In this document: positions 6,634 through 12,595 of the stretch, one piece after another
How the letters are laid out: each line of letters begins with the position of its first letter
Numbering within the stretch: the stretch's first letter is position 1
DNA from: Gammaproteobacteria bacterium
Lineage (GTDB): Bacteria > Pseudomonadota > Gammaproteobacteria > Granulosicoccales > Granulosicoccaceae
NCBI GenBank assembly: GCA_019634245.1
Contig: JAHQVR010000024.1
Location: 1-12,595, forward strand
Reading direction: 5' to 3'
DNA: 12,595 nt
Position numbers and translations under genes: made by a program
Notes under the pieces: generated by a model
The model's input: the letters and a program-made list of their open reading frames with translations, nothing else
Told to the model about the DNA's origin: nothing
The model's database searches: none

Positions 6634-7017
6634 TTAATGAAGAGTGCGGGGTGTGGTCAGCAGAAATTCTTCAATCATCGCATTGAATTCGGCGCCATCA
6701 TCGGTAACCATTTGGTAGGTGCCACCCATCGTGCCCATGGATGTCTCTAGCATAGTACCGCTGGTATATTGAAATCCCTCACCAGGTCTTAGATGAGGTT
6801 GTTCTCCAACCACACCTTCACCCTGAACTTCCTGCACTTTTCCATTAGCATCACGAATCACCCAGTGCCGGGTTAATAGCCTCGCAGCCACGCTACCTTC
6901 GTTGCGAATGGTAATGGTGTAGGCGAAAACAAAGCGATTTTTCTCAGGATCAGATTCAGATTCAACGTAGAGGGTTTCTACATCCACATTGATTCCATCA
7001 CTTAAATCGTCGTTCAT
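6634..7017 (-). CDS. apaG: ApaG protein (DUF525, Co2+/Mg2+ efflux-associated)
   Basis: A 127-residue ApaG family protein (E. coli 125), a small fibronectin-III-like beta sandwich. The family is linked to cobalt resistance and magnesium handling in enterobacteria, and the fold occurs in eukaryotic F-box proteins and in PDIP38; the biochemical role is not settled. The hallmark glycine-rich motif GEGVVGEQP lies at 66-74, followed by LRPGEGFQYTSG and the METS-like LETSMGTMGGTYQM, all typical. The ATG at 7017 has a weak AAGG element about 9 bases upstream. It lies between rsmA (63 bases upstream) and apaH (77 bases downstream), the usual order. Confidence 0.95.
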   Translation of the reverse strand: MNDDLSDGINVDVETLYVESESDPEKNRFVFAYTITIRNEGSVAARLLTRHWVIRDANGKVQEVQGEGVVGEQPHLRPGEGFQYTSGTMLETSMGTMGGTYQMVTDDGAEFNAMIEEFLLTTPRTLH

Positions 7018-7080
7018 TCAGGTAACCTTGAGGTCAATGCATACCAGGAACCTCGATGTTAGCATTTTTTTCCGGCGGAT

Positions 7081-7845
7081 CTACAGGAGCTTATTCAGAG
7101 CGTGAAACTCCTCAAGGCTCAGCGTTTCCGCGCGTCTGCCAGGGTCGATCCCCAACGCTTCTATCGCTTCGGTGTTTATGTGTTTTGATAAGTTGTTTCG
7201 CAGAGTTTTTCGCTTGTTGGCAAACGCTAGCTGCGTAAGTCTCTGCAATTTTTTCAGTTCATCGCCAGTCAGATGCCACTTACGGTGAGGGGCTAAACGC
7301 ACCACAGCAGATTGTACTTTAGGAGCTGGTCGGAAAGCTGCTGGAGGCACAGACACGATTTTCTCAACATTGAATACCGATTGCATGAGTACACTGAGCC
7401 GACCGAAGGTTTTGTTGCCGGGTGTTGCAACTAATCTGTCTATAACCTCTTGTTGTAACATCACTGTGATGTCGTTGATGATTTCATGAGCCTCAACAAA
7501 GCGCAGCAGAAGGGGTGTGCTGATGTTGTAGGGTAAATTGCCGACAATTCGTAGCGGTTTGCTTTGATAGAGCGTTGAAAAATCCAATTTCAGTGCATCG
7601 GCTGAGACAATCGTGAGATCCTCGAGATTCTGTGTCTCGAGTTTTTCCACCAAATCTCGATCGATTTCGATAACGGTTAACGCCCTGGCTTGTTTTAGTA
7701 ACGGGTAGGTCAGTGCGCCATGACCAGGGCCGATTTCAACAATGCATTGATTGGGTTTTGCATTGACACTCGAGATAATGGCATCAATGATGGTTTGGTC
7801 GTGTAAAAAATTTTGCCCAAACCGTTTGCGTGGCTGATGTTTCAA
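7081..7845 (-). CDS. rsmA: 16S rRNA (adenine(1518)-N6/adenine(1519)-N6)-dimethyltransferase RsmA (KsgA)
   Basis: Dimethylates two adjacent adenines in the 3' terminal helix of 16S rRNA during late 30S assembly; its loss gives kasugamycin resistance. The 254-residue product carries RKRFGQNFLHD at the N-terminus, the SAM-binding EIGPGHGALT (37-46), IEIDRDL, and the catalytic NLPYNIS motif (103-109), then PKVQSAVVRL and KTLRNNL in the C-terminal domain. The start is a TTG at 7843-7845, overlapping the pdxA stop by four bases (TTGA). No ATG or GTG is better placed and there is no strong ribosome site, so translation is probably coupled to pdxA. It is about 20 residues shorter than the E. coli enzyme, mostly at the ends. 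Confidence 0.96.
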   Translation of the reverse strand: MKHQPRKRFGQNFLHDQTIIDAIISSVNAKPNQCIVEIGPGHGALTYPLLKQARALTVIEIDRDLVEKLETQNLEDLTIVSADALKLDFSTLYQSKPLRIVGNLPYNISTPLLLRFVEAHEIINDITVMLQQEVIDRLVATPGNKTFGRLSVLMQSVFNVEKIVSVPPAAFRPAPKVQSAVVRLAPHRKWHLTGDELKKLQRLTQLAFANKRKTLRNNLSKHINTEAIEALGIDPGRRAETLSLEEFHALNKLL

Positions 7846-8837
7846 TCGAGTTGCTGGTTCGCGTTGTGGCTAAGTTGTAGCGCCAGGTTCGTGGCTTCGT
7901 TTAAGCTACCAGGGTCGATATCCCCTGTACCTGCTTTGTCCAATGCCGTTCCATGATCCACCGAGGTACGGATAATGTTCAGACCGAGCGTGACATTCAC
8001 ACCGCGGCCAAAGCTTGCGTGCTTCAAAACCGGAAGCCCTTGATCGTGAAACATCGCTAATACGGCATCGGCGCTATCTAGGTGCTGTGCCGTGAACAGG
8101 GTGTCTGCAGGCAAGGGCCCGATTAGGTCCATGCCTTGCTCTCTCAGTGAGTGTAACGCAGGCTCTATGATGTCGATCTCCTCTCGACCGAGATGTCCGC
8201 CTTCACCTGCATGGGGGTTCAATCCGCATACCAGGATGCGTGGATGGGTCAACCCAAAGCGCTGTTGAAGATCGGTATGTAGTATCCGGAGGACGCGTTC
8301 CAACGATTCCTTTGTAATGGACTGAGCCACTTGATTGAGTGGCAGGTGAGTGGTCGCCAGCGCGACTCTGATCACCGGTTGATTACTGACTAGCAGCATG
8401 ACTGGGTCACCCTGGGTTTTCTCTGCTAGATATTCTGTGTGTCCGGTAAAGCTAATACCGGCATCATTGATGACGCCTTTGTGCACTGGCCCAGTCACCA
8501 TTGCATCAAAAATCTGACTCATGCAACCCGCGGCAGCCGAATCCAATGTGGATAAAACATAGGGTGCATTGGCTGGATTGAGTGTGCCGACGACAATTTC
8601 TGCACCGCTATCATGATGCATAACGCACAAACTACCCGAGGCATCGTTCTTTGGTTCTTCGGTGGCGTCAAACGGGCGAAGCGTTAGCGAAAGGTTCAGT
8701 GCCTGCGCCCGAGCCTGAAGCAGTTCGGCATCGGCCAACGCAACCAACTCATAGTCCCTTTGGGACTGAGCAAGCATTACTGCCAAATCCGGCCCAATGC
8801 CGGCAGGCTCCCCAGGGGTTAGCGCAATGCGCTTCAC
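7842..8837 (-). CDS. pdxA: 4-hydroxythreonine-4-phosphate dehydrogenase PdxA
   Basis: NAD-dependent enzyme of the DXP-dependent vitamin B6 pathway. It oxidises 4-phosphohydroxy-L-threonine to a product that decarboxylates and is condensed by PdxJ. The product is 331 residues (E. coli 329). It contains TPGEPAGIGPDL at the N-terminus, TGPVHKGVINDAG, and three metal-binding histidines in TTHLPL (His164), NPHAGEGGH (His209) and MFHDQGLPVLK (His264); RTSVDHGTALD near the C-terminus is also diagnostic. The start is a GTG at 8835-8837 whose first base is the last base of the surA stop (TAGTG). Its end overlaps the rsmA TTG start by four bases. Both arrangements indicate tight translational coupling in the operon. 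Confidence 0.97.
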   Translation of the reverse strand: MKRIALTPGEPAGIGPDLAVMLAQSQRDYELVALADAELLQARAQALNLSLTLRPFDATEEPKNDASGSLCVMHHDSGAEIVVGTLNPANAPYVLSTLDSAAAGCMSQIFDAMVTGPVHKGVINDAGISFTGHTEYLAEKTQGDPVMLLVSNQPVIRVALATTHLPLNQVAQSITKESLERVLRILHTDLQQRFGLTHPRILVCGLNPHAGEGGHLGREEIDIIEPALHSLREQGMDLIGPLPADTLFTAQHLDSADAVLAMFHDQGLPVLKHASFGRGVNVTLGLNIIRTSVDHGTALDKAGTGDIDPGSLNEATNLALQLSHNANQQLD

Positions 8838-10123
8838 TAGCTGCGAATTTCAACAAAGGATTCATCTCGCAACGCGCGCATCCAACGAGTCGTCTCCTGC
8901 TCAATTTTCTGCTGGCGTAACGAGCCTTCAGCCTGCTGACGCATGGAAGCGCTGGTCATTTCCCGTTGTCGGCGTTCCATTACTTCAAGAATATGCCACC
9001 CAAATGGGGTTTGGAAAGGCGCAGAGATCTCCCCTGGTTGCAGCGTGCTAGCGGCTTCCTCTAAGGCACCGGGTAATTGGCCACGAGTGAACCATGGTAG
9101 CTCACCTCCGTTGTTCGAACTGTTTGGGTCTTGACTGAACTGAGCCGCTAATGCGGCGAAGGATTCACCTGCAGCGAGCCGTGTTTTGATGTTTTGCAAC
9201 GTCTGTGGGTGAGCTGGATCATCGCCGGATAGAAAAATATGGCGAGCCAGCGTTTCCAGTTGACTGGCAGCCCCACCACTTTCCCGATCGATTAACTTGA
9301 CGATGTGTAAACCATTTTGCGAACGCAGTGGGTCACTGACATCACCCACCGCCATCTCGCGCAATGCTGCGGCTAAAAAATCTGGCACCTCTTGCAATGT
9401 ACGCCATCCGAGATCTCCGCCTTGCAGCGCGCGGGCTCCATCTGACTCGGCTGCCGCGGTTTTAGCGAAATCGGCACCAGCACGGAGTAACCCGACAATG
9501 GAATTGGCTTTCGTTTCGGCTGCGTCATATTCAGATTGTGCCGCTGATGATGAAATGGCGATCAGGATGTGTGAAATGCGGTAACGTTTATTTTCTTCTG
9601 CATCGTTGACTAATGCATCGATAAAGTCATCGATTTCCTGTTCGGTGACTTTTATCTGACTTTCTACTTCGCGCTGTACTAGACGTGACATAAGTACTTC
9701 TTGCTCTATGTTGCGTCGAAATTGGTTGTATTCAAAACCTTGTTGACGGAGCGCATCCCGAAATTGTGAGGTGTTCAGATTGTTGTTACGGGCAATTTGT
9801 TCAATCGCTCGATTCACGCTGGTGGCGTCAACTGTGATTCCTAAAGCCGCTGCGTGCTGTCGTCGAATTTCCTGGTCGATCAGTCGTTCGAGAACACGAG
9901 AGCGCAAAACGTCATCATCGGGCAACGCTTGATTGCTCGCACGAGCTTGGTTTCTCAGATTGGCTGTTTCGGCCAGCACATCACTGCTGAGGACTACGCC
10001 CTCATTGACGACGGCTTCAATTTTGTTCAATACAACATCTTGGGCCGCTACGTTGCTGCAGGTCAGCACACCGAATAGCATCCCCAGGCAACAGTTTGAG
10101 GCTTTTTTCATAGGATCACTCAT
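8837..10123 (-). CDS. surA: Periplasmic chaperone and peptidyl-prolyl isomerase SurA
   Basis: Periplasmic chaperone that carries unfolded outer-membrane proteins, LptD among them, to the Bam complex. The 428-residue product has a signal peptide, an N-terminal SurA chaperone domain (about 30-175; VNKIEAVVNEGVVLSSDV-type start), two parvulin domains (about 181-279 and 290-383) and a C-terminal helix returning to the chaperone core. The parvulin domains show HILI, GGDLGW, LRSQNGLHIVKL and, in the second, GGELPWF, SAPFQTPFGWHILEV. Two starts are possible: ATG at 10123, which overlaps the lptD stop (TAATG), or the ATG four codons in at 10111. The second gives a cleaner signal peptide beginning MKKASN and ending at about NVAA-QD. 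Neither has a strong ribosome site. It lies directly after lptD, its main client. Confidence 0.96.
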   Translation of the reverse strand: MSDPMKKASNCCLGMLFGVLTCSNVAAQDVVLNKIEAVVNEGVVLSSDVLAETANLRNQARASNQALPDDDVLRSRVLERLIDQEIRRQHAAALGITVDATSVNRAIEQIARNNNLNTSQFRDALRQQGFEYNQFRRNIEQEVLMSRLVQREVESQIKVTEQEIDDFIDALVNDAEENKRYRISHILIAISSSAAQSEYDAAETKANSIVGLLRAGADFAKTAAAESDGARALQGGDLGWRTLQEVPDFLAAALREMAVGDVSDPLRSQNGLHIVKLIDRESGGAASQLETLARHIFLSGDDPAHPQTLQNIKTRLAAGESFAALAAQFSQDPNSSNNGGELPWFTRGQLPGALEEAASTLQPGEISAPFQTPFGWHILEVMERRQREMTSASMRQQAEGSLRQQKIEQETTRWMRALRDESFVEIRS

Positions 10124-12291
10124 TAATATTGATCTCTGTAACCGAGAATGGAGTTTTCAAGTAAAGCTCCGTAGTTTTGTCCGAGTGGCGCTAAGCCTTT
10201 CAGTACTAATTGTAGATATAGGTTAGTGTCGGTGTCAGTACCACCGGCTGAGATATACCGTCTGGCCGCAAAGCGCATGGCCCAACAGCAGCTCTCATAT
10301 TCGAGGCCCAAAACAGATTCGATGCTTTTGTCAGCGTCGAGTGAGAAATTCCAGCGGCCAGCCAAGCGCCAATTATCCGCGATTGGCCACAAGGCCGATA
10401 TATCCAGTTGTTCAGTTTCTGCCGTATTGCCGGTATTGACATTACGATGGGCAAAGTTAACGATCCGATCTGGGCCGGGTCGGTAGCTTAAAAGCAGCGA
10501 TCCGCGGACAGTTCTATCATCATCAGGGTTCCATTGCAGGCTACTTTTGGCAATCCAGTTGTCATCGATCACGGCAGCAACTTCCCCTACAAAGTCAGAT
10601 GTGTCTCGAGTTTCGACATTGTCTCCACCTTCAACATCGTCAATCAAATTGACGCGTCTGTCATCGGCGTAAAAAATCTGCCCGATACTAGCGCTTAGTC
10701 GTTCTCGACCATCTTGGCCATCAATCAGCCGACTGGTCAGCGCAAGGGATACTTGATTGGCATCCGCTACGCGGTCGCCTCCGGAGAAGCGGTTCTCGCG
10801 AAACAGTTGTGCGATATTAAAATCAAACGCACTACTGTCAAAGACAGGAATGTTGTTTTGCGGTTCATAGGGTACACGCAAATAGAATATTCGAGGTTCA
10901 AGAGTAAGTACCGAACCGCTGTCTTCCAGGACCCGGTCAAAGTACAAACCACCGTCGATTGAGAAGGAGCTGATATTTCGGCTGCGACTACTTTGCTGGC
11001 CTTCTTCCGCATCCGATAGTTGATAGTTGGAAAATTGGTGGGCGAGGGTGGGTTTTATAAACCACGCATCTCGTGTAATGGGTAGCGACAATTCTGGGCG
11101 CATGTTCAGGCGCAACCCCTTTACCGACTCGTCACGGTCAAAGTACACGGCCTCTGAATCAAATTCTGCACGCAAACCCAACGGTAATTGCTGCGTTTTC
11201 GTGGTAAACGTAACTTGAGGCATTCGCCGATAGGGACGCTCCTCAGGGGGTATATCTTCATTGACCGTTTGGAAACTTTGAAATCTTGCCACTATTTGGG
11301 ATTGCTGATAGTCGTAGGTTAAATCAGCACGGCGCTCCAAGTGACTGATACTTGCTACCTGCAAACTGTTACCTAAATCCTGAAAGTAATCTTTGTCCGA
11401 CACCCGGCTAGCAAAGATGTTCGATGACCAAAAGGGACCGAAGCGGCCTTCGTGTCTGATTTGCGTGAAGTGGCGAGTCTCTCCACTGCGCTCTCGATCT
11501 TCGAGGTATTCGTTGTCGAGCCACCATTGTCCCTGAGTATTTAGATAACGTAATTCGCTTTTAAGCTGTACACCGCGCTTGGCGGTAAAACGCGGAGTGA
11601 AGGTGGCATCCATGTCGGGCCGAATGTTCCAGTACCACGGAATTTGCAGCTCGAGACCGGTGTTTTCTCCTCGAGCCAGAACCGGCGCTAGAAATCCGGT
11701 TTTGCGTTTATCGCTGATAGGAAAGCTGAATGCTGGCACAGCCAATAATGGGACACCTTTAAATCGAAGGCTAATGGACTTAGCTATACCGATACCTTCT
11801 TCTGAATAGAGCTTGATGCTATTTGCCCGCAAATACCAGCTACGATCCTCTGGCGGGCAGGTGGAGTAGGTCGCCCCGGTCAGTTCGAAGTTGCCTTGTT
11901 CGTCACGCTGCATACTCTCAGCGGTACCAGTGGCGCGACGGTTATTCAGGTTCATTTCATAACTGGTTTCGCCCGTGCTGAAAATATTGTCGTCCATATC
12001 AAATTGAGCATTGTTGCTTTCCAGCCTCATGCCTTCAGCGAAGAAGGACAAAGCACCGTTGATTGTGACTTCCCCGGTATCGGGTTGATAGGTGGCATTC
12101 TCAGCCGACAGTTCGCGGCCTTGAAACACGATCGTGGTATTGCCTTCTAACGTGACAACGCCGTCTTCACTCACCACCCGGTCTGCTTGAGCTTGCACCG
12201 GCAATTCTGGATTGTCGATAATCCCATTACCTGGTTTGTAGATAAACGAGGGAGCCGGGCACACCGCTGCCTGCAATAGTGGGCTCTGCAT
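10123..12291 (-). CDS. lptD: LPS-assembly protein LptD (outer-membrane LPS translocon); true start probably upstream
   Basis: Outer-membrane beta barrel that, with the lipoprotein LptE as plug, inserts lipopolysaccharide into the outer leaflet. From the ATG at 12291 it has 722 residues. An OstA/LptA-like jellyroll comes first (about 35-135), then the barrel, with family landmarks FPISDKRKTGFLAP, PWYWNIRPDMDATFTPRF, QVSLALTSRLIDGQDGRERL and the C-terminal LENSILGYRDQY. All four disulfide cysteines are present: Cys11, Cys145 (STCPPEDRSW), and the pair Cys668-Cys669 (ESCCWAMRF). Length is shorter than E. coli (784) but domains are complete. The frame stays open upstream to a stop at 12439-12441. 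It encodes a hydrophobic leader ending LLLMQSPLLQAA, so the ATG falls inside the signal peptide. No ATG, GTG or TTG lies upstream in frame; ATC at 12331-12333 is one possible start. The stop overlaps the surA start. Confidence 0.93.
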   Translation of the reverse strand: MQSPLLQAAVCPAPSFIYKPGNGIIDNPELPVQAQADRVVSEDGVVTLEGNTTIVFQGRELSAENATYQPDTGEVTINGALSFFAEGMRLESNNAQFDMDDNIFSTGETSYEMNLNNRRATGTAESMQRDEQGNFELTGATYSTCPPEDRSWYLRANSIKLYSEEGIGIAKSISLRFKGVPLLAVPAFSFPISDKRKTGFLAPVLARGENTGLELQIPWYWNIRPDMDATFTPRFTAKRGVQLKSELRYLNTQGQWWLDNEYLEDRERSGETRHFTQIRHEGRFGPFWSSNIFASRVSDKDYFQDLGNSLQVASISHLERRADLTYDYQQSQIVARFQSFQTVNEDIPPEERPYRRMPQVTFTTKTQQLPLGLRAEFDSEAVYFDRDESVKGLRLNMRPELSLPITRDAWFIKPTLAHQFSNYQLSDAEEGQQSSRSRNISSFSIDGGLYFDRVLEDSGSVLTLEPRIFYLRVPYEPQNNIPVFDSSAFDFNIAQLFRENRFSGGDRVADANQVSLALTSRLIDGQDGRERLSASIGQIFYADDRRVNLIDDVEGGDNVETRDTSDFVGEVAAVIDDNWIAKSSLQWNPDDDRTVRGSLLLSYRPGPDRIVNFAHRNVNTGNTAETEQLDISALWPIADNWRLAGRWNFSLDADKSIESVLGLEYESCCWAMRFAARRYISAGGTDTDTNLYLQLVLKGLAPLGQNYGALLENSILGYRDQY

Positions 12292-12435
12292 GAGTAACAG
12301 TGCAAAACCGGCAGCAGGGAACAGGCGTTGGATAGTGGTGAATTCCGATTGGTGAGGTAGTGAGGAAATAATAGCCGGGTTTTGTTTTAAACTAAAGATC
12401 GCACAAACTGAGTGCTGGTCAATTTTCTCGCAGCT
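12292..12435. promoter_or_regulatory. Divergent control region between lptD and ung, partly lptD leader coding
   Basis: The 144 bases between the lptD ATG and the ung ATG must hold two divergent promoters, and also the first part of the lptD signal peptide. On the minus strand TTGACC (complement of 12417-12422) is a good -35, but only poor -10 hexamers follow at 16-18 bases. On the plus strand TAAACT at 12388-12393 is a moderate -10 with a poor -35. I did not find a convincing sigma-E type sequence. Neither promoter can be placed firmly. Confidence 0.3.
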
Positions 12436-12595
12436 ATGTCAGAGACACCCACGGTTGAAAACAGCTCCGAAGAATCCACCGAGGCATCAACGGTCAATAC
12501 GTCTGCGTCGCATTCTAGCAAAGCCGGCCTCGATCCGAGCTGGCAAACCCTGTTGGACAAAGAATTTGCCAAGGAGTACATGCAGGAGCTCAAGG
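12436..12595 (+). CDS. ung: Uracil-DNA glycosylase, N-terminal fragment (3' end outside window)
   Basis: The first 53 codons of a gene that runs off the window. From residue 32 the sequence LDPSWQTLLDKEFAKEYMQ matches the N-terminal start of family-1 uracil-DNA glycosylases, which typically read L-x-P-S-W-x-x-x-L-x-x-E-F-x-x-P-Y-M-x-x-L. The enzyme removes uracil from DNA to begin base-excision repair. Residues 1-31 are an extra low-complexity stretch rich in Ser, Thr and Glu, absent from E. coli Ung, and probably disordered. No clear Shine-Dalgarno precedes the ATG at 12436. The catalytic GQDPYH motif lies outside the window, so the call rests on the short conserved segment. The gene is divergent from lptD. 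Confidence 0.7.
   Translation, partial: MSETPTVENSSEESTEASTVNTSASHSSKAGLDPSWQTLLDKEFAKEYMQELK

Overview
The window is a dense stretch of chromosome from a Gram-negative bacterium, most likely a marine-type gammaproteobacterium. The evidence is gene content: an Rsd/AlgQ-type anti-sigma factor, the lgt-thyA pair, and the lptD-surA-pdxA-rsmA-apaG-apaH cluster, which is a gammaproteobacterial arrangement. I saw no tRNA, rRNA, CRISPR array, insertion sequence or phage gene. Genus-level placement would be a guess.

Left part, plus strand (1-4298). The window opens inside the C-terminal two thirds of an rsd/algQ gene. A gap of about 300 bases follows, then rlmI (23S rRNA m5C methyltransferase), lgt (lipoprotein diacylglyceryl transferase), thyA (thymidylate synthase) and folA (dihydrofolate reductase). 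ThyA turns methylene-tetrahydrofolate into dihydrofolate and DHFR reduces it back, so thyA-folA form a metabolic pair. Lgt begins lipoprotein maturation at the inner membrane.

Middle (4299-5743). A single gene with its own plausible promoter encodes a 348-residue protein of unknown function. It has a soluble, probably beta-rich N-terminal domain, three predicted membrane segments and a C-terminal ankyrin-repeat domain. It is the least ordinary gene in the window. It converges on apaH.

Right part, minus strand (12291 down to 5744). lptD, surA, pdxA, rsmA, apaG and apaH are read in that order. LptD is the outer-membrane LPS translocon and SurA the periplasmic chaperone that helps fold such barrels. 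PdxA makes pyridoxal phosphate, RsmA dimethylates 16S rRNA, and ApaG/ApaH are the cobalt-resistance-associated protein and the Ap4A hydrolase. The first four genes overlap by 1 or 4 bases, and pdxA (GTG), rsmA (TTG) and apaH (GTG) use non-ATG starts. The lptD frame is unusual: an evident signal peptide extends upstream of the only ATG, and no ATG, GTG or TTG is available to start it.

Right edge. Divergent from lptD, the first 53 codons of a probable uracil-DNA glycosylase gene (ung) run off the window. This is mostly conserved housekeeping DNA. The points worth a second look are the membrane ankyrin protein, the lptD start problem, a cysteine in place of a conserved tyrosine in DHFR, and a few hairpins and palindromes.
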